NCBI RefSeq assembly: GCF_000312105.1
Contig: NZ_HE978637.1
Span: 1,054,792-1,118,791, forward strand
Source: Aeromicrobium massiliense JC14
GTDB lineage: Bacteria; Actinomycetota; Actinomycetes; Propionibacteriales; Nocardioidaceae
Reading direction: 5' to 3'
DNA: 64,000 nucleotides
Shown here: positions 7,301 to 15,641 of the stretch, piece after piece
How the letters are laid out: the number at the start of each line of letters is the position of its first letter
Position numbering within the stretch: position 1 is the first letter of the stretch
Translations under genes and position numbers: made by a program
The notes under the pieces: generated by a model
The model's input: only the letters and a program-made list of their open reading frames with translations
Told to the model about the DNA's origin: nothing
Database searches by the model: none

Positions 7301-8358
7301 GGACGCCCGTCGTCCTGCTGACCGGCACCGATCGCGACGCCCTGGCCACGACGATGGTCGGCCTGCTGTTCGACCTGCCCGGAGCCGTCGCCGTGCGCCA
7401 CCACATCGACGTGGACGCCGGCGTCCTGCGACGCGTCGTGAGCGACATGAGCGGGGTGCTCGAGCAGCACGAGGTGCACCTGGAGCACGCCTGCGTCAGC
7501 TGCGCCCTGCGCGAGGACGTCCTGCCGACGCTCGAGCGCCTGGCCACGGACGGGCGCTGGTCGACGATCGTCGCCCACCTGCCCGTCGGGGCGGAGGCCG
7601 ACCAGGTCTGCCACGTCCTGGCCCTCGACACCCGCCTCGCCCGGCGCCTGCGGGTCGCGTCCGTGGTGGCCGCGCTCCCCGGACGCGGGATCGAGCACGA
7701 CCTGCTCGGTGACGACCTGCTGGCCGAACGCGGCACGCACTGCGGTCCCGACGACCGACGCGGTGTGGCCGAGGTGACCTGCGCGATGGTCGAGCACGCC
7801 GACGTCACGGTCGCGGTCGGCGAGGCGGAAGACGCCGGGCTCGACCTGCTGGCCGCGCTCGCCCGCCCCGGCGCGAGCGTGGTCGCCGGCACCGAGCACC
7901 TCGACGCCACGGCACTCACCGGCCACGCCCACGACTACGGCCGCACCGAGGCCTGGACGGGCACCGTCCTGGAGTGCGAGCTGCCGAGCCTGCGGTCGCC
8001 CCACGTGTGGCGCCTCGACCTGCGATCGGACCGCCCGTTCGACCCCGCCCGGCTGCTGGACGACCTGGAGAGCCTCGGCTCCGGCCCGTTCCGTGCGCGC
8101 GGCTGCTTCTGGCTGCCGACCCGTCCCGACCGCGCCCTCGTGTGGGACGGCGCGGGCGGCCAGCTCAGCATCGGCGACGGCGAGTCCTGGGGCCCGCGAC
8201 CGCCACGCACCCGGCTCGTCCTGACCGGGACCGGCGACGTCCCGGCCGGGCTCGAGGAGGCGTTCCACGCGCTGCTCGTCGCGCCGGACGCGGCCCCGGA
8301 CGACTGGCGCACGACCCACGACGGGTTCGAGCCCTGGCTGGGAAGCATCTCGGCCTGA
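7297..8358 (+). CDS. CobW/G3E-family-like protein, degenerate nucleotide-binding loop
   Basis: A 353-residue protein with the CobW/COG0523 layout: N-terminal nucleotide-binding-like domain, a [16 protein letters not shown] motif (residues 66-81, equivalent to the metal-binding CXCC region), and a C-terminal CobW_C-like domain ending in FEPWLGSIS. In zinc-regulated operons such proteins are thought to be zinc chaperones. The usual GxxGxGKT loop is replaced by [10 protein letters not shown], so GTP hydrolysis is doubtful. Sits between rpmE2 and rpmF in the Zur-controlled operon. Confidence 0.85.
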   Translation: MRTPVVLLTGTDRDALATTMVGLLFDLPGAVAVRHHIDVDAGVLRRVVSDMSGVLEQHEVHLEHACVSCALREDVLPTLERLATDGRWSTIVAHLPVGAEADQVCHVLALDTRLARRLRVASVVAALPGRGIEHDLLGDDLLAERGTHCGPDDRRGVAEVTCAMVEHADVTVAVGEAEDAGLDLLAALARPGASVVAGTEHLDATALTGHAHDYGRTEAWTGTVLECELPSLRSPHVWRLDLRSDRPFDPARLLDDLESLGSGPFRARGCFWLPTRPDRALVWDGAGGQLSIGDGESWGPRPPRTRLVLTGTGDVPAGLEEAFHALLVAPDAAPDDWRTTHDGFEPWLGSISA

Positions 8359-8387
8359 TCGCTGTTCACTACCCCGCAGGAGGACCC

Positions 8388-8579
8388 ATGGCAGTACCGA
8401 AGCGCCGCACGTCGCGCAGCAACACCCGTCACCGGCGGTCCCAGTGGAAGGCGTCCGCGCCCGCCCTGGTGTCCGTGACGGTCGACGGCCGCGAGCACCG
8501 CGTCCCCCGACGCCTCGTCGCCGCCGTCCACGCAGGGCTGGTCGATCCCACGACCGGCCGGAACAGGAGGAACGCATGA
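8388..8579 (+). CDS. rpmF: 50S ribosomal protein L32, zinc-independent paralogue
   Basis: A 63-residue L32 starting [20 protein letters not shown]. The C-terminal zinc-binding cysteines of the usual L32 are missing. ATG at 8388 follows GCAGGAGG; the stop overlaps the rpmJ ATG (ATGA). Part of the Zur-controlled operon. Confidence 0.93.
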   Translation: MAVPKRRTSRSNTRHRRSQWKASAPALVSVTVDGREHRVPRRLVAAVHAGLVDPTTGRNRRNA

Positions 8580-8698
8580 AGGTCAGGAACTCGCTGCGCT
8601 CGCTGAAGAACCAGCCGGGCTCGCAGGTCGTGCGTCGCCACGGACGCACCTACGTGATCAACAAGCAGAACCCGCGCCTCAAGGCCCGCCAGGGCTGA
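8576..8698 (+). CDS. rpmJ2: 50S ribosomal protein L36, zinc-independent paralogue
   Basis: A 40-residue L36 of the YkgO type: [19 protein letters not shown], then [15 protein letters not shown]. No cysteine or zinc-ribbon residues. Overlaps rpmF by 4 bases and is followed 8 bases later by a strong terminator, so it ends the plus-strand operon. Confidence 0.95.
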   Translation: MKVRNSLRSLKNQPGSQVVRRHGRTYVINKQNPRLKARQG

Positions 8699-8706
8699 CC
8701 GCGCGC

Positions 8707-8742
8707 GACGGCCCCCGACCTGCACGCAGGTCGGGGGCCGTC
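8707..8742 (+). terminator. Terminator after rpmJ2, probably bidirectional
   Basis: A perfect 16-bp GC-rich stem (GACGGCCCCCGACCTG and its complement) with a 4-base loop, between the plus-strand ribosomal operon and the convergent potassium-channel operon. Confidence 0.85.
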
Positions 8743-8758
8743 GTCCGTCCGGTCACCG

Positions 8759-9262
8759 TCAGGACGACTCGCCGGCGCGCCGCGCGCGACTCTGCGCCCG
8801 GCGCCGCATGCGTCCGGTGAGCAGGCTGCCCGCCGTCGCCACGAAGACGATGTCGACGACCATCTGCACGAGCACCAGCACCCGTGCCGTCTGGCCGGCC
8901 GCGTGCACGTCGCCGTAGCCGATGGTGAGCATCGTCGAGCAGGTGAAGTAGAGCGCGTCCACCCGGGTGTCGAGGCCGGCGACCTCGCCGGGCCGGTGCA
9001 CCTCCAGGGCGTAGAAGCCGAGCGCGAACGTCACGACCACGAGCACCAGCGACGCGACGAGCCCGTCGACGCGTCGGTCCTGGTCCTCGGCCGTGAGTCG
9101 CAGCTGCCACAGCAGCACCGTGATCGCGGCGCCGAGGAGCACCGCGGTGGCCAGGCCGCGGACGAGGGTCGTGCCGGTGGTCTCGGAGCGGACCGGCACC
9201 ACGAGGAACAGGACGAGGAGCAGGACGCTGACCGAGCCCAGCCGCAGGACGCGGGACACCAC
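8759..9262 (-). CDS. Two-TM potassium channel family protein
   Basis: A 167-residue membrane protein with four hydrophobic segments. Between the last two lies a pore loop with the canonical selectivity filter TIGYGD (about residue 112), typical of KcsA/ion_trans_2 channels. No cytoplasmic RCK domain follows, so any gating ligand is unknown. GTG start, 6 bases after the stop of the small gene upstream, so the two form an operon. Confidence 0.88.
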   Translation of the reverse strand: MVSRVLRLGSVSVLLLVLFLVVPVRSETTGTTLVRGLATAVLLGAAITVLLWQLRLTAEDQDRRVDGLVASLVLVVVTFALGFYALEVHRPGEVAGLDTRVDALYFTCSTMLTIGYGDVHAAGQTARVLVLVQMVVDIVFVATAGSLLTGRMRRRAQSRARRAGESS

Positions 9263-9268
9263 CGTGGC

Positions 9269-9472
9269 CTAGCCGTCCGGGATGGAGACGACCTCGACGA
9301 CGTCGATGCCGACCGTGGTGAGCAGGTTGAGAACGCCTTGCAGCTCCTGCTGGTCGGCCATGTCGCCGGTCAACGTCGTCGAGGCCTGGTGGCGCCGGAC
9401 GACCAGCTGCGGGAACGCGGTCAGCAGCTCCTCGGACAGCTCGCCGTCCACGCGGATCAGCATCTTCGCCAT
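9269..9472 (-). CDS. Conserved hypothetical 67-residue protein
   Basis: A short soluble alpha/beta-looking protein (MAKMLIRVDGELSEELL..., ending VGIDVVEVVSIPDG). No known domain was recognised. It precedes the potassium channel with a 6-bp gap and is divergent from the DUF4203-like gene; the intergenic region holds one copy of the TCRYCC-N5-GGRYGA repeat. Confidence 0.65.
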   Translation of the reverse strand: MAKMLIRVDGELSEELLTAFPQLVVRRHQASTTLTGDMADQQELQGVLNLLTTVGIDVVEVVSIPDG

Positions 9473-9548
9473 CGTCCCGCCCGCCCCTCGTCGTCGCGGC
9501 CGAACCCGCGACCTGCGGCGACGGTACGCCGGAGCCGTGCCGGCGACC

Positions 9549-9594
9549 TCACCGGAATCGGGCGAGGACCCGCGGTGGGCCACGGGACGACGAT
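9549..9594 (+). promoter_or_regulatory. Inverted-repeat operator and -10, upstream of 9626 gene
   Basis: TCACCG-GAATC-GGGCGA at 9549-9565, then 23 bases, then GACGAT at 9589-9594. One of seven copies in the window with the same geometry. It lies in the divergent region and could also affect the 9269-9472 gene. Confidence 0.6.
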
Positions 9595-9625
9595 CGCCGC
9601 AGACCACCGACCGAAGGGATCCCCC

Positions 9626-10210
9626 GTGAGCGAGCTCGTGCTGGTCGTCCTCGGGGCCGTGCTGTGCTTCGCCGGCGCGGCCTCCGTCCGGCTCGGCGTG
9701 CTGGTGGCCGGGTTCGCGGCGGGCTGGTTGCTGGCCGAGGTCTTCGACGCCTCGCTCGGCACGACCCTGCTGGTCGCGCTCTGCGGCGCGGGGCTGGCGT
9801 TCGTCAGCACGTGGCTCGTCGCCACCGTCATGTTCCTCGTCGGCGGCGGGTGCGTCGGCGCCATCGTCGGGGCGAAGCTGTTCGTCCTGGCCGACTCCGG
9901 GGCCGGGCAGGGCGACGCCGACTGGCTGCTCGCGACGGTCTTCGTGCCGACGGTCGCCGTCCTCGGTGCCCTGCTGGCGAACCGGTTCCGGCTCCGGTTC
10001 CTGCGGTGGGGCACGGCACTGGCCGGCTCCGCGCTCGTGCTGTCGGGCGTCGGCCGCCTGGGCGACGACAGCGTCGGCCTGCTCTGGCGCCCGGAGTCCG
10101 GGCCCGAGGCCGCGCTGTTCGCGGTCGCCTGGGCGGTGCTGGCCCTGGCCGGTCACCGCGTGCAGTCCCGCGCGTCCGGGCAGCCGGACGCCGAGGACGC
10201 CCGCCGCTGA
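9626..10210 (+). CDS. DUF4203/TMEM198-like multi-pass membrane protein
   Basis: A 194-residue protein with about six hydrophobic segments, rich in Gly/Ala/Val, resembling DUF4203 membrane proteins. Function unknown. GTG start at 9626. Preceded by a copy of the regulatory repeat at 9549-9565, so probably co-regulated with the DUF1269, DUF7144 and LuxR genes downstream. Confidence 0.7.
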   Translation: MSELVLVVLGAVLCFAGAASVRLGVLVAGFAAGWLLAEVFDASLGTTLLVALCGAGLAFVSTWLVATVMFLVGGGCVGAIVGAKLFVLADSGAGQGDADWLLATVFVPTVAVLGALLANRFRLRFLRWGTALAGSALVLSGVGRLGDDSVGLLWRPESGPEAALFAVAWAVLALAGHRVQSRASGQPDAEDARR

Positions 10211-10220
10211 CGACCGGCGT

Positions 10221-10266
10221 TCACCCCCGCCGGGTGAGGACGCGGGCCGTTCGCGGGGCTGGACTG
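10221..10266 (+). promoter_or_regulatory. Inverted-repeat operator upstream of 10326 gene
   Basis: TCACCC-CCGCC-GGGTGA at 10221-10237 is a perfect 6-bp inverted repeat. The hexamer 23 bases further on, GGACTG (10261-10266), is a weak -10, the poorest of the set. Confidence 0.6.
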
Positions 10267-10325
10267 GCACCACCACCACCGATCGCGACGTCGTCCGCGC
10301 CGCCGCGCACACCCAAGGAGCAGCG

Positions 10326-10823
10326 ATGGCACAGGCCACCCTCACCGTCTGGAAGTTCGACTCGCCACACGGTGCCGAAGAAGCCGCACGGACCCTCCAG
10401 CAGCTCGCGCGCGAGAACGTCATCACCGTGCTGGACTCGGCGACCGTGTCGTGGGAGGAGGGCAAGAAGAAGCCCAAGACGCACCAGGGCGCCCCGACCA
10501 CCGGCGTCGGCGCCCTCGGCGGCGCCTTCTGGGGGATGCTGTTCGGCCTCATCTTCTTCGTGCCGCTGCTCGGGGCCGCGGTCGGCGCCGCCACGGGCGC
10601 GCTCGCCGGGTCGTTGACCGACGTCGGCATCGACGACGGGTTCATCAACCGGGTCCGCGACCAGGTCACGCCGGGCACGTCCGCGCTGTTCGTCATGACG
10701 TCCGACGCGGTCATCGACCGGGTCAAGGACGCCTTCGCCAGCCACCAGCCGTCCGACCTGATCTTCACCAACCTGTCGACGGAGCAGGAGCAGGCCCTGC
10801 GTCAGGTGTTCGCCGAGGCGTGA
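10326..10823 (+). CDS. DUF1269 family protein
   Basis: A 165-residue protein of the DUF1269 type: N-terminal ferredoxin-like half (TLTVWKFDSPHGAEEAART...), a glycine-zipper hydrophobic stretch at about residues 60-96, then a C-terminal half with VTPGTSALFVM. Function unknown in the family; membrane association is likely from the glycine-rich segment. ATG after AAGGAG. The neighbour is a DUF7144 gene, an arrangement repeated at 14214-15172. Confidence 0.85.
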   Translation: MAQATLTVWKFDSPHGAEEAARTLQQLARENVITVLDSATVSWEEGKKKPKTHQGAPTTGVGALGGAFWGMLFGLIFFVPLLGAAVGAATGALAGSLTDVGIDDGFINRVRDQVTPGTSALFVMTSDAVIDRVKDAFASHQPSDLIFTNLSTEQEQALRQVFAEA

Positions 10824-10906
10824 GGCACGCAGTCGCTCGCCGGCCGGACGCGCGCGCCCGGCCGGCGCTGCGGCCGCCGACGCACGGCCCTCCAGGAGGA
10901 GACCCG

Positions 10907-11311
10907 ATGATCACCAGACCGAGGCCCAGCGACGCCGACGAGCCGACCGGCGTCATCGCCTTCAGCGGGCTCATGCTGGCCGCCGCCGGCATCCTGCAGG
11001 TGCTCCAGGGCGTCGCGGCGATCGCCCAGGACCAGGTCCTGGCGTCCGGCCCGAAGCAGAGCCTCCAGATGGACGTGACGACCTGGGGCTGGGTGCACGT
11101 GGGTCTGGGCGCCCTCGCGGTCCTCGTGGCGGTCGGCATCCTGCTGAACCAGGCCGGAGCGGCCGGCGCCGGCATCCTGGTCGCGGCCGCGGGGTGCGTC
11201 GTCAACTTCCTGTTCCTGCCCTACTACCCCTGGTGGGCGCTGACGCTCATCGTCACGAACCTGCTCGTCGTGTGGGCCCTGAGCCTGCAGCTGGACCCCG
11301 TGCACCGGTGA
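10907..11311 (+). CDS. DUF7144 family membrane protein, copy 1
   Basis: A 134-residue, four-helix membrane protein with the family motifs TWGWVHVGLGALAVL (centre) and FLPYYPWWAL (late). First of three paralogues here. Starts at ATG 10907 with AGGAGGAG upstream. It lies 83 bp after the DUF1269 gene without its own operator copy, so it is probably in the same transcript. Confidence 0.85.
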   Translation: MITRPRPSDADEPTGVIAFSGLMLAAAGILQVLQGVAAIAQDQVLASGPKQSLQMDVTTWGWVHVGLGALAVLVAVGILLNQAGAAGAGILVAAAGCVVNFLFLPYYPWWALTLIVTNLLVVWALSLQLDPVHR

Positions 11312-11329
11312 GTCCGACCAGTTCTCGGA

Positions 11330-11375
11330 TCATCCGCTGCGGATGAGCTCCATCGGCCCCTGGAGGGCCTACGGT
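11330..11375 (+). promoter_or_regulatory. Inverted-repeat operator and -10 of the LuxR gene
   Basis: TCATCC-GCTGC-GGATGA at 11330-11346 is a perfect 6-bp inverted repeat. TACGGT follows after exactly 23 bases (11370-11375). The -10 overlaps an in-frame GTG at 11374, which supports the later ATG (11464) as the true start. Confidence 0.65.
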
Positions 11376-11463
11376 GAAGGAAGGGCGGCCGAGGTCGCCC
11401 CCTGACGCCGTGGGCGCACCTCGAGGACGGCCCGCGGCACGGACCCGGGGGAGGCTGGGGCCA

Positions 11464-14121
11464 ATGTCGGAGCTGCACGACGACCGCGAGCGTGGGGACG
11501 GTGTTCCCCCGCCCGGCGGCGCCCCGCCGCGACTGCCGCACAACTACGTCCTGCGCCACACCCTGTTCGAGCACCTGGACGCGTCCGCGTCCTCGCCGCT
11601 GACCCTGCTGGTCGCGCCGGCCGGCACGGGCAAGACCCTGGGCGTCGGGGGGTGGGCCCGCCTGCGGCACCGCGAGCCCGTCGTCTGGGTCCAGGCCGAC
11701 GCCCGTTGGGACGCCGAGCGCCTGGCCCAGCAGCTCGACCTCGCCGTCGCCCCGTCCGCTTCAACCCCCGGCGTGGTTGTGGTCGACGACGCGCACCTCC
11801 TGCCGCCCGCTGCCGTGCGGTTGCTGGAGCACCGCTTGTCGACCGACCCGGACTCGATGCGGGTGCTCCTCCTGAGCCGGTGGGACCTGCCCGTCAGCCG
11901 CTTGGTCCCCGAGCTGCTCGGGCACCTGACCGTGCTCCGCGGCGACGTGCTGCGGCTGACCGACGACGAGACCGCCGAGATGGTCGCGTCGCACGCGCGG
12001 ACCCGGGACCCGGAGGTCGTCGCCGCCATCAGCGGCCAGGCCCAGGGCTGGTGCGCCGCGGTCGTCCTGCTCTCGCGCGCCGTGGCCGCCGCCGCCGATC
12101 CCGTGGCCGCGGCCCGGCGCTACGCGGCGGACGCCACCGGCGTCGCCGGGCAGGCCACCAGCGAGGTCTTCGCCTCCCTCCCCCGGCGCCAGCGCCACCT
12201 GCTGCTGACGGTGGCGTCCGATCAGGTCGTGACGCCAGCGACCGCCGTCCACCTCTCCGGCGACCAGGACGCGGGCGAGGTGCTGACCGACCTGCAGTCC
12301 ACCGGGCTGCTCGTCACGCGGCTGGACGGCGCATCGGTCGAGGGACCGCTCGCCGACGAGCCGGACGCCCGGTTCCGCATCCACCCGCTGCTCGTGGAGG
12401 TCGTCCGCCGCCGGCTCGTCAGCGGAGGCGTGGACGTCGTGCTGGCTCGGTCCACCGTCGCACGGGCCGTGGAGCTGGACGTCGCCCGCGGTGCGACCGG
12501 CCTGGCGTTCGAGCGGCTCGTGGGCGTCCACGAGCTCGAGCTCGCCGCGGGCATGCTGGCCGGCGAGGGGCTGACGCTGCTCATGCGCGGCCAGGGCAGC
12601 CTCGTCGCCCGGTTCGCCCGGGACCACCCGGACGTCGTCGAGGCCGAGCCGGCCGCGTGGCTCACCGTCGCGCTGGAGCGGTGGGTGGCCGGGGACACCG
12701 CGGCCGCCCGGTGCTGGAGCGAGCGGCTCCGCGCCCACGTGGCCGCACCGACCCGGCTGGCGCGGTCGGGCCGGACCGTCGAGGCGTTCACCGGGCTCGT
12801 GCTGGGCCGGCTGGGCGTGCTCCCGCTGGCGGACGCCGTCCGGGACGCCCAGGAGCTCGCCGACGAGCTGTCGGCCGGCTCGACCAGCCCGGTGGGCGAC
12901 AGTGCGGTGCTCCCCCAGCTGCTCACCGAGCTGGGCATCGCGCAGAACTGGACCGGCGACCTGACGCCGGCGGCCCGGAACCTGACGTCGGCCGCGGAGC
13001 TCGGACGCTCCCGCGAGCTGCCTGCCCTGACCCTGGCCGCGTCCACCCACCTGGCGCTCACCGAGTACATGCTCGGACGGGAGCGGACCAGTCGCGAGGT
13101 CGCGGAGCAGGCCTGCGTCGTCCTCGCGGACACGCCGGACTGGCGACCGCGCTACGCCCGGACCCGGGCCGCGCTGGCCCTCGCGCTGTCCGGCATGCCC
13201 GGGCTGCCGCTCCCGGCGGTCGTGCTGGAGACCGATGGCATGCAGGTCCATCCCGGCGACCACACGACCCGGTTCTGGCGGCGTGTGCTGGAGGCCCGGG
13301 TCGCGCTGCGCGGCGGGTCCCTGCACCAGGCCGAGCAGGTCATGGCCATGCCGCTCGACGTGCCCGGCAGCGCGGACGGGCTCCCCGACCACCTGCGCGT
13401 GGCGCTCCTGGTCGAGCGGGGGCTCCTGGCGTACCTGGCCGGCGACCGCGACCGGGTGCGAGTCGCCGAGCAGGCACTGGCGACCGTGACGGCGCCCGGT
13501 GAGGTCGCGCTGCTCCTCGGCCTGCAGGCCGACCTCGTCGGCGACGTCCACGCCGCCTGCCAGCTGCTGGACGAGGCCAGCCGCACGGCCCGGTTCGCCC
13601 AGCCCGCGACCCGGGAGCTCGCGCTGACGACGCGGGCCCAGCTGCTCGACGTCCTCGGCGACCGGGCGGCGGCGCTGGACGACCTGCGGGCCGCCGTCCG
13701 CGGCACGTCCGTCCGCGACAACGTGGTGCCGTTCCTGGGCTGGTCGCGGCACGGCACTCCCCTGTCGCTGCTGCTCGAGGCGCTCGCCGAGCAGGACCAG
13801 CCCGACGCGGCATCGTGGCTGGCGCAGGTCGTCGACGCGCGCCGCGGGCACGCCGACGTCGTCGGGCGCTACGGCTTCTCGATGGCCACGGCGGCCGAGC
13901 GCGACCGGGTCGAGGAGCCGGTCTCCCGGCTCGAGCTGAGCGCCCGCGAGCGCGACGTGCTCGCCGACCTCGCCCGTGGCTCCACCTACGCCGACATCGC
14001 CGCGAACCTCGTCGTGTCCGAGAACACCGTCAAGACCCACGTCTCCAACCTGTACGCGAAGCTCGCGGTGTCACGCCGCAGCGAGGCGCTCGCCGTCGCC
14101 CGGACCCACCGGCTGATCTGA
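11464..14121 (+). CDS. LuxR-family ATP-dependent transcriptional regulator (MalT/LAL type)
   Basis: An 885-residue regulator. Seen in order: Walker A APAGTGKT (residues 51-58), Walker B VVVVDDAHLL near 105, a STAND-type NTPase and winged-helix region, a long Ala/Leu-rich helical-repeat (TPR-like) middle of about 450 residues, and a C-terminal LuxR DNA-binding domain (LSARERDVLADLARGSTYAD ... ENTVKTHVSNLYAKL, about 825-880). ATG 11464 has GGGGGAGG nearby and lies after the -10, whereas the GTG at 11374 does not. It sits amid genes that carry the same operator, including its own, so it is the best candidate for the cognate regulator. The ligand is unknown. Confidence 0.9.
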   Translation: MSELHDDRERGDGVPPPGGAPPRLPHNYVLRHTLFEHLDASASSPLTLLVAPAGTGKTLGVGGWARLRHREPVVWVQADARWDAERLAQQLDLAVAPSASTPGVVVVDDAHLLPPAAVRLLEHRLSTDPDSMRVLLLSRWDLPVSRLVPELLGHLTVLRGDVLRLTDDETAEMVASHARTRDPEVVAAISGQAQGWCAAVVLLSRAVAAAADPVAAARRYAADATGVAGQATSEVFASLPRRQRHLLLTVASDQVVTPATAVHLSGDQDAGEVLTDLQSTGLLVTRLDGASVEGPLADEPDARFRIHPLLVEVVRRRLVSGGVDVVLARSTVARAVELDVARGATGLAFERLVGVHELELAAGMLAGEGLTLLMRGQGSLVARFARDHPDVVEAEPAAWLTVALERWVAGDTAAARCWSERLRAHVAAPTRLARSGRTVEAFTGLVLGRLGVLPLADAVRDAQELADELSAGSTSPVGDSAVLPQLLTELGIAQNWTGDLTPAARNLTSAAELGRSRELPALTLAASTHLALTEYMLGRERTSREVAEQACVVLADTPDWRPRYARTRAALALALSGMPGLPLPAVVLETDGMQVHPGDHTTRFWRRVLEARVALRGGSLHQAEQVMAMPLDVPGSADGLPDHLRVALLVERGLLAYLAGDRDRVRVAEQALATVTAPGEVALLLGLQADLVGDVHAACQLLDEASRTARFAQPATRELALTTRAQLLDVLGDRAAALDDLRAAVRGTSVRDNVVPFLGWSRHGTPLSLLLEALAEQDQPDAASWLAQVVDARRGHADVVGRYGFSMATAAERDRVEEPVSRLELSARERDVLADLARGSTYADIAANLVVSENTVKTHVSNLYAKLAVSRRSEALAVARTHRLI

Positions 14122-14127
14122 GCGCCG

Positions 14128-14173
14128 TCGTCTGATTCGGGTGAGGCCCGCCGGGCCGGGACGGACCTACGCT
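14128..14173 (+). promoter_or_regulatory. Inverted-repeat operator and -10 upstream of 14214 gene
   Basis: TCGTCT-GATTC-GGGTGA at 14128-14144 (left half degenerate), then 23 bases, then TACGCT at 14168-14173, a good -10. Confidence 0.6.
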
Positions 14174-14213
14174 CGCGACGCACGCACGTCCACCGCCACG
14201 GACCGGAGGACCC

Positions 14214-14624
14214 ATGACCGCACCGACCGGAGCACGTGACCGGGCGCCCGACTCGGGCATGGCCTGGGAGACGGCCGCGTTCGCGGGCTTCCTGCTCGCG
14301 ACCGTCGGCATCATGCAGGCGCTCGAGGGGATCGCCGCGCTGGTCGGCGACGACGTCTTCACCGGGCGACCGCGCTACTTCGCCGAGCTCGACCTCGACA
14401 CCTGGGGCTGGGTCCACCTGGGCCTGGGCGTGGTCGCCACGGTGATCGGCGGCGCCCTCCTCATGGGCGCGCCCTGGGCCCGCTTCGCCGCCCTGCCCGT
14501 GGCGTTCCTCGCGGTCGTGGCCAGCTTCCTGTTCATGCCGTACTACCCGTTCTGGGCCTTGGTCGTCATCGCCTTCAACGCCCTCGTGATGTGGTCGCTG
14601 TGCCGGCTGATCGCGACCCAGTGA
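14214..14624 (+). CDS. DUF7144 family membrane protein, copy 2
   Basis: A 136-residue four-helix membrane protein with TWGWVHLGLGVVATV and FMPYYPFWALVVIAF motifs. ATG preceded by GGAGGA. Its stop overlaps the GTG of the following DUF1269 gene (GTGA). The order DUF7144-DUF1269 is the reverse of the copy at 10326-11311. Confidence 0.85.
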   Translation: MTAPTGARDRAPDSGMAWETAAFAGFLLATVGIMQALEGIAALVGDDVFTGRPRYFAELDLDTWGWVHLGLGVVATVIGGALLMGAPWARFAALPVAFLAVVASFLFMPYYPFWALVVIAFNALVMWSLCRLIATQ

Positions 14625-15172
14625 GCGAGGGGTTCCCGGCGGGCGAGGAGCTGGCGGCGCTCAGCGCGAGCTCACTCACCGTGTGGCACTACGACTCCGT
14701 CCTCGGTGCCGCCGCCGGAGAGCTGCGGCTCCGGGACCTGCAGCAGCGCGAGGCCGTGACGGTCGTGGACGCCGTCTCCGTCACCTGGGTGCACGGCGCC
14801 CACGCCCCGCGCATCGGCCACCTGCGTCACCGGTCGTCGTCCGGCGACCGATCGGTGCTGGCCGGCCTGCTGGCGCTCGTGGTGCCCGACCCGGCGCCCG
14901 CCGACGACCCGCGCGACGTGCTGGGCACGCTCGCCCGCCGCCTGGAGGGCACGGGGATCGAGCGTGACTTCCTCCAGGACATCCGCAGCCGCCTCGAGCC
15001 GGGGACGTCCGCCCTCACGGTGCTGGCCACCGACGCCGACATCGACGAGGTGCGCGGGGTCGTGGAGCGGGGCCGCGCCCGTGGCGACGTCCGGCTCATG
15101 CACGCGATGCTGCGCACCGGCGCGGCCGAACGGCTCGCTGCGGCCGTCCACGAGCTGCAGGACCGCGGCTAG
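14621..15172 (+). CDS. DUF1269-like protein without the glycine-zipper segment
   Basis: A 183-residue paralogue of the 10326 gene: shared SSLTVWHYDSVLGAAAGELR start, AVTVVDAVSVTW and LEPGTSALTVLATDADIDEV regions. The central Gly/Ala hydrophobic segment is replaced by a shorter, Pro/Asp-containing stretch, so it is probably soluble or only peripherally bound. GTG start coupled to the DUF7144 gene. Confidence 0.75.
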   Translation: MSEGFPAGEELAALSASSLTVWHYDSVLGAAAGELRLRDLQQREAVTVVDAVSVTWVHGAHAPRIGHLRHRSSSGDRSVLAGLLALVVPDPAPADDPRDVLGTLARRLEGTGIERDFLQDIRSRLEPGTSALTVLATDADIDEVRGVVERGRARGDVRLMHAMLRTGAAERLAAAVHELQDRG

Positions 15173-15190
15173 GCGGGGCCGAACAAGGAT

Positions 15191-15236
15191 TCGCCCGAAG
15201 CGGGTGAGACGCACCCGGGACGGCGAACGATATCCA
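15191..15236 (+). promoter_or_regulatory. Inverted-repeat operator and -10 upstream of 15267 gene
   Basis: TCGCCC-GAAGC-GGGTGA at 15191-15207, 23 bases, then TATCCA at 15231-15236. Confidence 0.62.
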
Positions 15237-15266
15237 GGGAGGAACCGACCGAGCAGGAGGCCCGTC

Positions 15267-15641
15267 ATGGATTTCTGGGACGTGATCTGGTTCATCGTCG
15301 TCAGCTTCGCCTTCATCGCGTACCTGATGGTGATGTTCAGCATCCTCACCGACGTGTTCCGCGACGCGGACCTGTCCGGTGCGCTCAAGGCGGTGTGGGT
15401 CGTCTGCCTGATCTTCCTGCCCTTCGTGACCGCGCTGGTCTACCTCATCGCCCGCGGCCGCGGCATGGCCGAGCGCCAGATGAGCGCGGCCGTGCGCCAC
15501 CGCGAGGCCCAGGACGCCTACATCCGGTCCGTCGCCACGCCGTCCCCGCCCGACCAGATCGCCCAGGCGAAGTCGCTGCTCGACTCCGGCACGATCACCG
15601 GCTCCGAGTACGAGGCGTTGAAGGCGAAGGCACTGGCGTGA
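15267..15641 (+). CDS. SHOCT-domain membrane protein (PLDc_N-like)
   Basis: A 124-residue protein: two membrane helices (about residues 5-27 and 38-60) resembling the phospholipase-D nuclease N-terminal membrane module (AVWVVCLIFLPFVTALVYLI), followed by a C-terminal SHOCT motif (AKSLLDSGTITGSEYEALKA). SHOCT modules often mediate oligomerisation. ATG with GCAGGAGG upstream; the stop overlaps the next gene (GTGA). Confidence 0.8.
   Translation: MDFWDVIWFIVVSFAFIAYLMVMFSILTDVFRDADLSGALKAVWVVCLIFLPFVTALVYLIARGRGMAERQMSAAVRHREAQDAYIRSVATPSPPDQIAQAKSLLDSGTITGSEYEALKAKALA

Noticed and set aside
11374..11463. GTG start 30 codons upstream in the LuxR gene
   Set aside because: It overlaps the predicted -10 hexamer and the added residues are Pro/Arg-rich without conservation; ATG 11464 fits better.
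9549..15236. GGGTGA read as a -35 element of an alternative sigma factor
   Set aside because: The gap of 23 bases to the -10 is too long for a sigma -35, and the symmetric left half would be unexplained; an activator site fits better.
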